This document shows, one piece after another, positions 32,563-41,840 of a stretch of DNA of 43,121 bases. Made by a program: the position numbers and the translations under genes. The DNA is from an uncultured Mollicutes bacterium (GTDB taxonomy: Bacteria > Bacillota_I > Bacilli_A > Acholeplasmatales > Anaeroplasmataceae). The stretch is taken from the NCBI GenBank assembly GCA_947174785.1, contig CAMWKG010000013.1, positions 1-43,121 of the forward strand. The letters run 5' to 3'. The stretch's first letter is position 1; the number at the start of each line of letters is the position of its first letter. The notes beneath the pieces were generated by a model. The model was not told the DNA's origin. It saw only the letters and a program-made list of their open reading frames with translations, and ran no database searches.

Positions 32563-34318
32563 TGCCATCACCTTCTTCCATTTGCTGAGCAATAAATTGT
32601 TCGTAATACCAACCCTTTAAACTCATAAGTTCTTTATGAGTTCCTTGCTCAACAATACGACCTTCATCTAAAACAATAATCTGATTTGCATGCATAACTG
32701 CAGACAATCTATGAGCTACGATAATATTTGTTTTATTGGAACGATATTTCTTTAGAGAATGAATAATATTTGCCTCTGTCTTTCCATCTACTGCAGACAA
32801 GGAATCATCCATTATTAAAACATCAGCATTCTTTAAGAACGCTCTTGCGATTGCAAGTCTTTGCTTCTGTCCACCAGATAAGGTGACACCATACTCGCCG
32901 ACTATCGTATCAAAGCCCTCAGCAAGCATCTCAATATCCTTTTCAAAATCCGCAAGCATTACTGCCTCGTTGACTTCCTCTAAAGAAGCATTCGAATCTC
33001 CTATTAAAACATTCTTTAAAACTGATCTGGAAAAGAGCATATGCTCTTGTGGGACATATCCCACATGACGACGAACCTCTTGTTGGTTATAAACTTCAAT
33101 CTCTTCTCCATTGATAAAGATTTTTTCATTATCAATAGGCAACTGTCTTACTAATTGTCTAACCAATGTGGATTTTCCACTGCCTGTTTTACCAACTATA
33201 CCTAAGGTTTGTCCTTCTGTGATTGTCAAATCTATATGCTTTAAAACATCCTCATGATCTCCTTCATAGCGGAAGGAAAAATCTCTAAACTCAATAGATT
33301 TTATCTCATTTAAATCTTCATCATCTTTGTCGATGACTTTACTTTTTGCATCATAAATTTCATTTAAACGATCTGCTGAAATTAAAGATTGATAGAAATT
33401 ATTAATCATATTACCAATATTCGTTAATGGTCCTTGGAATTGATTCAAATATAGAGTAAATAAAACTAAATCTGCAACAGTAAAAGGATTAACTAAATCA
33501 TTACTGTATTTAATACAATAATACCCACCTAATCCATAGGCGATAATCGTTGCTATAGCGACAATAGATTGAAACATAGGCTGAAAGATAACATTAATTT
33601 TAAGATTCGCTTTCTCAACATCGTAGGTAGCTTTAGAGTATTTTAAATTTTTTTGATAATTCTCTTCTTCCTTAGAGAAGGCACGAATTGTTCGAACATT
33701 TGTAATGCTTTCTAAAATGACATTTCCCATTTGAGAAGACTTTTCTCGTACAAGCTGCCAATTTCGTTTTACCTTTGCTTTTAATAAAAGATTAGATACA
33801 AATATTAAACTCAAAGGAATAAAGCATAATAAAGCCAAATCCCAACGAATCATAATCATTGCAACTAACGTTACTACTACTGTCATAGCTTCTAAAAAAA
33901 TATTTAACAAACGATTACCACCACTAAAGTTTACGGATTTAACATCACCTAAAGCTCTAGTTAATAAATCTCCAGATTGAAAGTGTTCAAAAAAGGTTGC
34001 ATCCTGTACCAATATATTTTCCATATAACGCACTTGAAGAGCATAGTAGAGATGAACCTTCAATCTATTTTGCAAAACCCTCTTCGTAGTTTGCACAATA
34101 TATATAAGAATAATAGAAATTAAGAATGGGACTAAAATGTGCAAAAATAAAAAGTCCATAGTAAGTTCATTCTTATCAATCGCATCAGTTAATTGTGACA
34201 CAATCCATGCTGGCACTAAGTTTAATACTGTAAGCAATAATCCCACAATAACAATACTTACATATCGATACCAATTTTTTGAAATAAACCACCATAAACT
34301 TTTAATAAATCGAAACAC
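32555..34318 (-). CDS. Heterodimeric ABC exporter subunit with degenerate Walker B
   Basis: About 587 residues: six-helix exporter domain (about 15-310) and ATPase with Walker A GKTGSGKSTL, perfect signature LSGGQKQRLAIAR, Walker B VLIMDDSLSAVD (Asp replaces the catalytic Glu) and H-loop IVAHRLS. Complementary degeneracy with the partner supports a heterodimer. No ATG is available near the start: GTG 34318 has GGTGA at good spacing, GTG 34327 is the alternative. A TATAAT-like -10 lies about 35 bp upstream but its -35 is poor. Confidence 0.93.
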   Translation of the reverse strand: MFRFIKSLWWFISKNWYRYVSIVIVGLLLTVLNLVPAWIVSQLTDAIDKNELTMDFLFLHILVPFLISIILIYIVQTTKRVLQNRLKVHLYYALQVRYMENILVQDATFFEHFQSGDLLTRALGDVKSVNFSGGNRLLNIFLEAMTVVVTLVAMIMIRWDLALLCFIPLSLIFVSNLLLKAKVKRNWQLVREKSSQMGNVILESITNVRTIRAFSKEEENYQKNLKYSKATYDVEKANLKINVIFQPMFQSIVAIATIIAYGLGGYYCIKYSNDLVNPFTVADLVLFTLYLNQFQGPLTNIGNMINNFYQSLISADRLNEIYDAKSKVIDKDDEDLNEIKSIEFRDFSFRYEGDHEDVLKHIDLTITEGQTLGIVGKTGSGKSTLVRQLVRQLPIDNEKIFINGEEIEVYNQQEVRRHVGYVPQEHMLFSRSVLKNVLIGDSNASLEEVNEAVMLADFEKDIEMLAEGFDTIVGEYGVTLSGGQKQRLAIARAFLKNADVLIMDDSLSAVDGKTEANIIHSLKKYRSNKTNIIVAHRLSAVMHANQIIVLDEGRIVEQGTHKELMSLKGWYYEQFIAQQMEEGDGNA

Positions 34319-34394
34319 ATCTCTCACCGCTTTTCAAACATATTACTATTATAGTTAAAAACCGATAAGAATAAAAGGAAAAATTATCACAAAT

Positions 34395-35228
34395 TTATAT
34401 TGTCCTATGATTTTTCAATAATTCAATTTCGGCTTTATATCCCTCATCCTCATTTGGTGTTTCTAAATAGAAAGGCAAGTCTCTTAATTTAGGATGATTG
34501 ATGATGCGAATAATCGCTTCTTTCCCTATCGTTCCCTCTCCAATTTTAGCATGACGATCTTTATTAGATGCAAAAGGCATCATAGAATCATTTAAATGAA
34601 TTGCCTTTAAACGCTCTAAACCAATAATGGCATCAAACTCCTCTAATACATCATCAAGATGATTCACTATATCATATCCTGCAGAATAAACATGACAGGT
34701 ATCTAAACAAACCCCTAGCTTTTCTTTATGCTTTACACGATTTATAATTTCTGCAATTTCTTCAAAGCTTCGACCAATTTCACTACCCTTGCCTGCCATA
34801 GTCTCAAGTAAAATTGTTGTTTTCATCTCTGGATAAATCACTTCATCTAATATCTCAACAATTTGACTGATGCCTACTTCTACACCCTGACCTGTATGGC
34901 TTCCTGGATGAAAATTATATAAAGCATTTGGAAAATGTTCTAGCATTTCAATATCTGATTTGAAAACCATCCTTGCAAAATCTCTTGTTTGCGGATTTGA
35001 TGAGCATGCATTTAAAGTATAAGGTGCATGACATAATAATCCTTCTATGCCTACTAAAGATGCATATTCCATAAATTCATCAAAGTCTTTCTGATCCCAA
35101 GGTCTAGCTTTACCACCTTGAGGATTTCTAGAAAAATACTGATAGGTATTTCCTCCTAATTCTGTTATATTTTTTCCAGCTTTTAAAAATCCATTCGCAA
35201 TAGATAAATGACATCCAATTTTAAACAT
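34395..35228 (-). CDS. nfo: Endonuclease IV (AP endonuclease)
   Basis: 277 residues. Cleaves DNA at abasic sites in base-excision repair. Zinc ligands are spread along the TIM barrel in CHAPYTLNA, YNFHPGSHTG, ETMAGKGSEIG, CLDTCHVYSAGYD, HLNDSM and DRHAKIGEG, all intact. ATG 35228 with GGAGGAAATAAA is used; an in-frame ATG six codons upstream overlaps that ribosome site. Stands alone between the ABC exporter and the Sel1-repeat gene, all on the minus strand. Confidence 0.97.
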   Translation of the reverse strand: MFKIGCHLSIANGFLKAGKNITELGGNTYQYFSRNPQGGKARPWDQKDFDEFMEYASLVGIEGLLCHAPYTLNACSSNPQTRDFARMVFKSDIEMLEHFPNALYNFHPGSHTGQGVEVGISQIVEILDEVIYPEMKTTILLETMAGKGSEIGRSFEEIAEIINRVKHKEKLGVCLDTCHVYSAGYDIVNHLDDVLEEFDAIIGLERLKAIHLNDSMMPFASNKDRHAKIGEGTIGKEAIIRIINHPKLRDLPFYLETPNEDEGYKAEIELLKNHRTI

Positions 35229-35324
35229 TTTATTTCCTCCATACATATAACGAAAGTGTATTTATAATTTCAATTTTTCTAAGTACTATTTTAGCATAAA
35301 TACTTAAAAAAGTATAATTAAAAA

Positions 35325-36617
35325 TTAATCCTTTTTATTGGTTGAAGCAGCTTGAATAATTCTACGAATTTCTTCATCTATAGAATTTTCATCTACCGAA
35401 GAATCCATAGCATCTAAATCTTCCTTGGAAATCTCAATCCCATATGCTTCGGCTTTTTTATACCAGTAGGAAGCTTTCTCAAAATCTTCAGCACCAGGAT
35501 TATCATGATAATATTTACCAAGTGCATAATATAAAAATCCTTCGTTTGGCAAATCTTTAGTTTCTGCTGGTGGAAGGTCTTTGATTTGTACTTCCTTTCC
35601 ATTCATATAAATCGCATCTAAATAATAAAGCCTTGGATCATATCCCATTTTAATAGCAAGCCCAAGATATTTTTCTGCCTCATCCAAATCCTGGTTTATA
35701 CCATTTCCTGTTGCATAACAAAAACCCAATCTAAATACAGATGCAATTTGATACTGTTTTGCAGCATCCATAAGCCATTTTAAAGAGACAGAAATATCTT
35801 TTTGTACCCCATGACCATTTTCATAACAGACACTTAAATTATTTTTTGCATCTTTATTATTCTGTAAGGCAGACTTTTCAAACCAGTAAACTGCCTCCTT
35901 ATAATTCTTTAATGTTCCCAAACCAAAGAAATAATAAACACCAAGAGAATTCTGAGCTTCATCTAAACCAGCCTCTGCTGCCTTTTGAAACCAATAAAAT
36001 GCCTGATGATAGTCCTGATCAATTCCCTGTCCTTCTGCAAAGAAATTTCCCATACGCAGCTGAGCCATATTAAATCCAAGTTCTGCTGCCTTTTGATAAT
36101 ATCCTATTCCTTTTCTTATATCCTTTTCAACAATTTTTCCATAAGTATAGCACCATCCTAAACGAGTCAATGCACCAATATGATTTTGATTAGCAGCTAG
36201 TTCATACCAATAAATTGATTTTTTCTTATCCTCATTTTCTACTCTACCATTAAAATAAAGATTTCCTGCTTCAAATTGGCCATTCACATTACCTTTCAGT
36301 CCTGCTCTCTCATACCAATAAATTGCCTGTTTTAAATCCTTTTCTTTTCCTAAACCTATCGAAAAACAGCCTGCCAAAGAAACTTGAGCTTCAGTATAAT
36401 CTTGTAAAGCAGAACTCTCATACCACTTTCCTGCTTGTTCAAAATCACGATTTACACCATAGCCAAAATAATAGCAATATGCAACTTCATATTGTGACTT
36501 CGCATCTCCTTCTTCAGCAAATGTCAAAAGAATAGGAAATGCTTCTTCATATTTCTTTTGTGAAAATAAATTAAATCCTGTTTCTTTTCTCTCTGTTTTG
36601 GTCACATTCAATTCCAT
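35325..36617 (-). CDS. Sel1-like (TPR-type) repeat protein
   Basis: 430 residues made almost wholly of about ten 36-residue Sel1-like repeats, each with the pattern A-x2-G-x-A-x2-L-G-x2-Y-x2-G-x-G-x3-D-x2-x-A-x2-W-Y-x2-A (for example LRMGNFFAEGQGIDQDYHQA and YFFGLGTLKNYKEAVYWFEKSA). A Ser/Asp/Glu-rich tail follows. There is no signal peptide or membrane segment, so it is a cytoplasmic scaffold or adaptor. ATG has AAGGAGAAGC upstream and a TTGCAA-16-TATAAT promoter at 36668-36695. Partner unknown. Confidence 0.92.
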   Translation of the reverse strand: MELNVTKTERKETGFNLFSQKKYEEAFPILLTFAEEGDAKSQYEVAYCYYFGYGVNRDFEQAGKWYESSALQDYTEAQVSLAGCFSIGLGKEKDLKQAIYWYERAGLKGNVNGQFEAGNLYFNGRVENEDKKKSIYWYELAANQNHIGALTRLGWCYTYGKIVEKDIRKGIGYYQKAAELGFNMAQLRMGNFFAEGQGIDQDYHQAFYWFQKAAEAGLDEAQNSLGVYYFFGLGTLKNYKEAVYWFEKSALQNNKDAKNNLSVCYENGHGVQKDISVSLKWLMDAAKQYQIASVFRLGFCYATGNGINQDLDEAEKYLGLAIKMGYDPRLYYLDAIYMNGKEVQIKDLPPAETKDLPNEGFLYYALGKYYHDNPGAEDFEKASYWYKKAEAYGIEISKEDLDAMDSSVDENSIDEEIRRIIQAASTNKKD

Positions 36618-36667
36618 AAGCTTCTCCTTAATCGAAATATTAAAAAAATCCGTTTTTTACTATTTAT

Positions 36668-36695
36668 ATTATACAATCTTTCTAATCTTTTGCAA
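36668..36695 (-). promoter_or_regulatory. Promoter of the Sel1-repeat gene
   Basis: Minus strand TTGCAA (36695-36690), 16-bp spacer, TATAAT (36673-36668). Confidence 0.6.
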
Positions 36696-36703
36696 ATCTA
36701 TAA

Positions 36704-36741
36704 AACAAAAAAGCCATCAGTTTTTAATAACTGATAGCTTT
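36704..36741 (-). terminator. Terminator of the pyruvate:ferredoxin oxidoreductase gene
   Basis: Minus strand AAGCTATCAGTT / AACTGATGGCTT (36740-36729 with 36722-36711, one wobble pair), 6-base loop, then TTTTTTG. Confidence 0.88.
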
Positions 36742-36752
36742 CATTATTTTTT

Positions 36753-39700
36753 TTACTTATTAGGATATTCTACGTTTGCTAAACGAGTGTAGTTAGCAAA
36801 ACGCTTTTGAGCATCTTTCATATTCAATTCAAGAAGCTCTTGAGCCTTTTCAGGGTTAACCTTAACAAGCTGTGCATAACGTCCTTCATTCATTAGGAAG
36901 TCATTATACTTAGACCAATCTGGTTCTTTAGAATCCATTTGGAATGGATTTTTGCCTTCCTTAGCTAAATCAGGATTATATCTGAATGTTGGCCAATATC
37001 CACATTCTGTAGCCTTCTTAGCCTCCATTTGACTCATATATAAGCCTTTCTTAATATTATGAGCAATACAAGGTGAATAGCAGATAACGATAGATGGACC
37101 ATTATAAGCTTCTGCTTCTTTTAATGCCTTAATTACTTGATTTTGGTTGTAACCATGAGATACAGTTGCAACATAAACATGGCCATAAGACATAGCAATT
37201 GAAGCTAAATCCTTCTTAAAGGTTGGCTTACCAGCTGCAGCAAACTTAGCGATAGCACCTGTTCTTGAAGACTTAGAAGATTGACCACCAGTATTAGAGT
37301 AAACCTCAGTATCAACAACTAAGATGTTTACATCCTCGTTATTAGCGATAACATGGTCTAATCCACCATAGCCGATATCATAAGCCCAACCATCACCACC
37401 GATAATCCACTGACTAACCTTAACTAGGTAATCCTTTAAGGATAGAATTTCTTCTGCATAAGGAGCTTTAATGCCCTTCATAGCTTCAACAATCTTTGGA
37501 GCTAATTCCTTAGTCTTAGCACCTGATGTTCTATTTTCCATCCACTCAGTGCATAGCTTAGCAGCATCCTTAGGCATATCATTTAAATTTAATGCCATAA
37601 CATTTTGAATTCTGTCACGTAAAGTTTCAACAGCCATACGCATACCAAATCCAAATTCAGCATTATCCTCAAATAATGAGTTAGCCCAAGCTGGTCCACG
37701 ACCTTCTGCATCAGTAGTATATGGGCTTGATGGATAAGATCCAGAATAGATTGATGTACAACCTGTAGCGTTAGCAACCATCATACGGTCACCGAATAAT
37801 TGAGAAACAGCCTTAACATAAGGAGTTTCACCACAACCACCACAAGCGCCTGAGAATTCAAATAATGGTTTAGAGAACTGAACATTCTTAGCATTATTTG
37901 TTCCAGCGATATCGCCCTTGTAGCTTACCTTATTATAGAAGTATTCACATACCTTATATTCTTTATTCTTATTAGATTCAGCCATAGTATGAGAAGTTAA
38001 TGCTGGCTTTTGAACCATAGCACCAGTTTCATCCTTAACCTTCTTACCAGGACAAACTGTCAAACATACACCACAGCCTGTACAATCTAATGTAGAAATT
38101 TGTAATGTATACTTATATCCCTTAAATCCAGTAGCATCTAGGAATTGAGCACCCTTAGGAGCCTTAGCAACTTCCTCTTCAGTACATAGGAATGGACGGA
38201 TACAAGCATGAGGACAAACAAATGCACATTGGTTACATTGGATACAGTTATCAGATGTCCATAGAGGTACATCAGTAGCTACTCCACGCTTTTCATAAGC
38301 TGCAGTACCTTGAGGCATATGGCAGTCATCACCGAACTTAGCAAATACAGATAGAGGTAGAGAATCACCATCGATAGCGTTGATTACATCTGCAATCTCT
38401 CTAACGAATGCAGGTCTCTTCATATCAACCTTCTTCTCATCATCTACTAAATTAGCCCAATCAGGGTTAACAGGAACTTCTACAAGTCTTGTTCCACCCA
38501 TATCAATTGCCTTATGGTTTTGATCTACAACATCTTGACCCTTCTTTAAATAAGTCTTTGTTGCAAATTCCTTCATATGTTGTTTTGCTTCTTCATAATC
38601 CATGATTTGTTCATTTAACTTGAAGAATGCAGATTGCATAATTGTATTAACACCTAAGCCTGGACGGAATCCACATTCTCTTGCAGCAGCATTTGCAGCA
38701 ATGATGTAGAACTTAGCATGCTTTTCAGCTAATAATCTCTTATAGCGGTTAGGTAATCTCTTTTCAATATTCTTAGCATCAACTACAGTGTTAAGTAAGA
38801 ATGTTCCACCATCACGTAATCCAGCTATCATATCAAACTTATCAAGATAAGCATCAAGAGAACAAGATACAAAGTGAGGTTGGTTAACTAAATATGTAGA
38901 ACGAATAGGGTTCTTAGAGAAACGTAAATGTAATCTTGTAGAACCACCAGACTTCTTAGAGTCATATGCAGCATAGCTTTGAGAATAGAATGATGTATAA
39001 TCACCAACAATCTTAGAAATATTCTTACAAGCACCAACTGTACCATCAGAACCTAATCCGAAGAATAATAATTCTGTTGTTGTAGGATCAGCAACGTCGA
39101 TATTTTCAGTAACCTCTAATGAAGTATACTTAATATCATCGTTGATACCAAGTGTGAAGTGATCCTTTGGTTTTGACTTCTTTAAGTTGCAGAATACTGC
39201 ATTTACTAAATCTGGAGTTGTATCCTTACTAGATAGACCATAGCGTCCACCAACAATTACTGGAGCATCCTTAGCACCAAAATATGCAGCCTTTACATCT
39301 AAGCATAATGGCTCATATAAAGCACCTTGTTCAATAGTTCTATCTAATACAGCAATTCTCTTTACTGTCTTAGGCATAGCCTTTAAGAACTTAGAAACAA
39401 CAAATGGACGATATAGATGTACCTTTAAGATACCTACCTTTTCGCCTCTAGCTGTTAAGAAGTCAACAACTTCTTCAGCACACTCAGTTACTGAACCCAT
39501 AGCTACGATAACATACTTAGCATCTTTAGCACCATAGTATGTATATGGTTGATACTTACGTCCAGTAGCCTTAGATATAGCCTTCATATACTTTTCAACT
39601 ACATCATAAATGCCTTCATACTTAAAGTTTTGAAGTTCTCTTGTTTGGAAGTAAACATCATCATTTTGAGCAGTACCACGAGTCTTTGGATGAGCTGGGT

Positions 39701-40331
39701 TTAAAGCATTCTCTCTAAATCTAGCAACAGCCTCACGATCTAATAACTGATCAAATACTTCATAATCAATTGGTTCAATTGTATTAACCTCATGTGATGT
39801 TCTAAAACCATCAAAGAAATGTAGGAATGGAATACTTGCTTCAATTGCAGATAAGTGTGCAACACCAGCTAAATCCATAACCTCTTGAACTGAACCAGAG
39901 CATAGCATAGCAAAACCTGTTTGACGGCATGCCATAACATCTTGATGATCACCAAAGATAGATAATGATTGTGCAGCAAGTGTACGTGCTGAAACATGAA
40001 TAACACCTGGTAAACATTCACCAGCAATCTTATACATGTTAGGAATCTTTAGTAATAATCCCTGTGATGCAGTATAGGTTGTAGTTAATGCACCTGCTTG
40101 TAAAGAACCATGAACAGTACCTGCAGCTCCTCCTTCAGATTGCATTTCTACTACTTTAACAGGCATTCCAAATAAGTTCTTCTTACCTTGAGAAGCCCAT
40201 TCATCAGTATACTCCGCCATTGGTGATGATGGAGTAATAGGATAGATACCAGCAACTTCTGTAAATGCATATGATGAATATGCAGCAGCGTAGTTACCGT
40301 CTATCGCCATTCTTTTCTTTTTCTCACTCAT
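36753..40331 (-). CDS. nifJ: Pyruvate:ferredoxin (flavodoxin) oxidoreductase
   Basis: 1192 residues, full length for the homodimeric enzyme that oxidises pyruvate to acetyl-CoA and CO2 and reduces ferredoxin. Pyruvate-binding N-terminal YPITPSSPMAE (about 30-40); two ferredoxin-type clusters CIQCNQCAFVCPHAC and CTGCGVCLTVCPG (about 690 and 745); proximal-cluster CGGCGET (about 825); thiamine-diphosphate motif GGDGWAYDIGYGG with DTEVYSNTGGQSS. Codon use and a strong AGGAGG site suggest high expression. Central fermentative enzyme; upstream DNA carries a strong promoter, a distal cre site and an inverted repeat over the -35. Confidence 0.98.
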   Translation of the reverse strand: MSEKKKRMAIDGNYAAAYSSYAFTEVAGIYPITPSSPMAEYTDEWASQGKKNLFGMPVKVVEMQSEGGAAGTVHGSLQAGALTTTYTASQGLLLKIPNMYKIAGECLPGVIHVSARTLAAQSLSIFGDHQDVMACRQTGFAMLCSGSVQEVMDLAGVAHLSAIEASIPFLHFFDGFRTSHEVNTIEPIDYEVFDQLLDREAVARFRENALNPAHPKTRGTAQNDDVYFQTRELQNFKYEGIYDVVEKYMKAISKATGRKYQPYTYYGAKDAKYVIVAMGSVTECAEEVVDFLTARGEKVGILKVHLYRPFVVSKFLKAMPKTVKRIAVLDRTIEQGALYEPLCLDVKAAYFGAKDAPVIVGGRYGLSSKDTTPDLVNAVFCNLKKSKPKDHFTLGINDDIKYTSLEVTENIDVADPTTTELLFFGLGSDGTVGACKNISKIVGDYTSFYSQSYAAYDSKKSGGSTRLHLRFSKNPIRSTYLVNQPHFVSCSLDAYLDKFDMIAGLRDGGTFLLNTVVDAKNIEKRLPNRYKRLLAEKHAKFYIIAANAAARECGFRPGLGVNTIMQSAFFKLNEQIMDYEEAKQHMKEFATKTYLKKGQDVVDQNHKAIDMGGTRLVEVPVNPDWANLVDDEKKVDMKRPAFVREIADVINAIDGDSLPLSVFAKFGDDCHMPQGTAAYEKRGVATDVPLWTSDNCIQCNQCAFVCPHACIRPFLCTEEEVAKAPKGAQFLDATGFKGYKYTLQISTLDCTGCGVCLTVCPGKKVKDETGAMVQKPALTSHTMAESNKNKEYKVCEYFYNKVSYKGDIAGTNNAKNVQFSKPLFEFSGACGGCGETPYVKAVSQLFGDRMMVANATGCTSIYSGSYPSSPYTTDAEGRGPAWANSLFEDNAEFGFGMRMAVETLRDRIQNVMALNLNDMPKDAAKLCTEWMENRTSGAKTKELAPKIVEAMKGIKAPYAEEILSLKDYLVKVSQWIIGGDGWAYDIGYGGLDHVIANNEDVNILVVDTEVYSNTGGQSSKSSRTGAIAKFAAAGKPTFKKDLASIAMSYGHVYVATVSHGYNQNQVIKALKEAEAYNGPSIVICYSPCIAHNIKKGLYMSQMEAKKATECGYWPTFRYNPDLAKEGKNPFQMDSKEPDWSKYNDFLMNEGRYAQLVKVNPEKAQELLELNMKDAQKRFANYTRLANVEYPNK

Positions 40332-40372
40332 ATTATTCCTCCTAATGAGTTAAAATATTTTTATTCGTATCT

Positions 40373-40401
40373 ATTATAAACTTTTTAACAAAATATTTCA
40401 A
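40373..40401 (-). promoter_or_regulatory. Promoter of nifJ
   Basis: Minus strand TTGAAA (40401-40396), 17-bp spacer, TATAAT (40378-40373); leader of about 35 nt with GAGGA ribosome site. Confidence 0.8.
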
Positions 40402-40416
40402 CAAAGAACGTTGAAA
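40396..40416. promoter_or_regulatory. Inverted repeat overlapping the nifJ -35, candidate operator
   Basis: TTTCAAC (40396-40402), 7-bp spacer, GTTGAAA (40410-40416), a perfect 7-bp dyad covering the -35 box. It is not a Rex or standard cre sequence as I know them. Confidence 0.5.
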
Positions 40417-40460
40417 CAATTTGCTTTTTTTTACTTTTTTTGTTATTTTTTTATAATTGT

Positions 40461-40473
40461 TGAAAGCGTTTCA
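40461..40473. promoter_or_regulatory. cre site (CcpA) upstream of nifJ
   Basis: TGAAAGCGTTTCA is a perfect palindrome with the central CG and flanks of the cre consensus. It lies about 100 bp upstream of the predicted nifJ start, a position more typical of CcpA activation than repression. Confidence 0.65.
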
Positions 40474-40514
40474 GAAAATGCGGCATTTTTTTCAATAAAT
40501 AATTTTTTCTAAGA

Positions 40515-40537
40515 AAGAAAAAAGGTGCCTAAGCACC
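40515..40537 (-). terminator. Terminator of dapA
   Basis: Minus strand GGTGC / GCACC (40537-40533 with 40528-40524), loop TTAG, followed by TTTTTTC, starting 3 bp after the stop codon. Confidence 0.85.
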
Positions 40538-40540
40538 ATT

Positions 40541-41416
40541 TTAATCTTCATCTACAAAAGCTAAATAATCCTCTTCTATTTTCCTTCTTAGACCAATCGA
40601 AGCTTCAGCTAAAGGCATTCTTAGCTTTCTTGTCTTGAAGCCCATAACAAACAATAAATATTTAATTGGAATTGGAGAAGATTCAAGATAAATATCTTCT
40701 GTTAGTTTACTTATTTTTTTATAGGCCAACAGCGAAATATTTCTATCCTTATCAAAGGAATCAATCATCAGCTTCACTTCTTTTGGAAAAGCATTATTAA
40801 TTACAGAAATAATACCTACCGCACCCAATCCTAAGGAAGCTAGCATGGAAAGATCATCAGCGCCATATAAAACAAATTTCTCATTACAAAATAAAGCTAT
40901 TTTGGTCTGATAGGCTAAATCCCCTGAGGCTTCCTTAATTCCAATAATATTAGGATGGTAAGATAAAAACTGAACCACCTCTTCATTCAATTGAATTCCC
41001 GTTCTTTTAGGAACATTATATAAAACGATAGGATGGACTACATGATCAGCAATGTAGGTAAAATGTTTTAAAAGCCCTTCTGTATTACTTTTGATGTAAT
41101 ATGGAGCACTTACCAAAAAAGAGTCTATATCCAAATCATCAAACAAGCTAGCAAGTTCAATAGCTTTTTTCGGAACATTTGCTATAATTCCAACCATAAT
41201 TTTTATTTTTCCATCTAAATAATCTACAGCATATCTAACAAGCTTCTTTTTTTCTTCATCAGATAAGCTTTCCGCTTCTGCAGTTGTTCCTAATAATAAA
41301 ATACCATCTGATTTATTTTCTATATGAAAATCTAATAATTTTTTTAATTCATTATAATCTATTTCATTATCATCATTAAAAGGTGTCACTAAAGCAACAA
41401 TACTTCCCTTTAACAT
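40541..41416 (-). CDS. dapA: 4-hydroxy-tetrahydrodipicolinate synthase
   Basis: 291 residues. Condenses pyruvate with aspartate semialdehyde in the lysine/diaminopimelate pathway. Schiff-base K161 (GIKEASGD), Y133 and R138 (YNVPKRTG), and T44/T45 (GTTAEAES) match the classical DapA residues; the usual GTTGE is GTTAE here. ATG follows GGTGATAAT. Monocistronic; no other dap genes in the window. A related lyase of the same superfamily is less likely given the conserved Y133/R138 pair. Confidence 0.93.
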   Translation of the reverse strand: MLKGSIVALVTPFNDDNEIDYNELKKLLDFHIENKSDGILLLGTTAEAESLSDEEKKKLVRYAVDYLDGKIKIMVGIIANVPKKAIELASLFDDLDIDSFLVSAPYYIKSNTEGLLKHFTYIADHVVHPIVLYNVPKRTGIQLNEEVVQFLSYHPNIIGIKEASGDLAYQTKIALFCNEKFVLYGADDLSMLASLGLGAVGIISVINNAFPKEVKLMIDSFDKDRNISLLAYKKISKLTEDIYLESSPIPIKYLLFVMGFKTRKLRMPLAEASIGLRRKIEEDYLAFVDED

Positions 41417-41440
41417 ATTATCACCATTATTATAATATGA

Positions 41441-41474
41441 TAAAAAAAGAAAAGGAGATACTAAAATCTCCTTT
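41441..41474 (-). terminator. Terminator of the cold-shock gene
   Basis: Minus strand AAAGGAGAT / ATCTCCTTT (41474-41466 with 41459-41451), 6-base loop, then TCTTTTTTTA. Confidence 0.92.
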
Positions 41475-41479
41475 GCGAT

Positions 41480-41677
41480 TTAAGCTTTATGAACATCCTT
41501 TGCTTGTAGACCTTTATCGCTTTCAGCTACATCAAAGGTAACTTCATCGCCTTCATTTAATGATCTATAACCATCAGCAACTATTGAACTGAAATGAACA
41601 AATATTTCCTTGCCCTCCTCAGAAACAATAAAGCCATAGCCTTTTTCAGCATTAAACCATTTAACCTTACCCTTCAT
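41480..41677 (-). CDS. csp: Cold-shock protein (CspA family)
   Basis: 65-residue single OB-fold nucleic-acid chaperone. RNP1 KGYGFI (12-17) and RNP2 IFVHF (25-29) are intact; start [15 protein letters not shown] is typical. ATG follows AAAGGAGTTATCTT. It has its own promoter and strong terminator. The leader is about 30-35 nt, too short for the long thermosensing leader seen in E. coli cspA, so regulation may be constitutive. Confidence 0.97.
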   Translation of the reverse strand: MKGKVKWFNAEKGYGFIVSEEGKEIFVHFSSIVADGYRSLNEGDEVTFDVAESDKGLQAKDVHKA

Positions 41678-41709
41678 AAGATAACTCCTTTCAAACTTTT
41701 CTATATAGA

Positions 41710-41738
41710 ATTATACCGCAAAATTAACTTTCTAGCAA
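41710..41738 (-). promoter_or_regulatory. Promoter of the cold-shock gene
   Basis: Minus strand TTGCTA (41738-41733), 17-bp spacer, TATAAT (41715-41710). Confidence 0.72.
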
Positions 41739-41813
41739 GGTATTTCACCATATTTAGAAGTTTTTTTCCATAATTTGATTTTTTTTGCTAGTGAATAAAA
41801 TGTTAAGTTGCGT

Positions 41814-41819
41814 TATAAT
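41814..41819 (+). promoter_or_regulatory. -10 element of pepT
   Basis: TATAAT 22 bp before the pepT start; the -35 at 17-bp spacing is GTGAAT (41791-41796), weak. Confidence 0.45.
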
Positions 41820-41840
41820 AGATGAAGAAAGGATGATATT

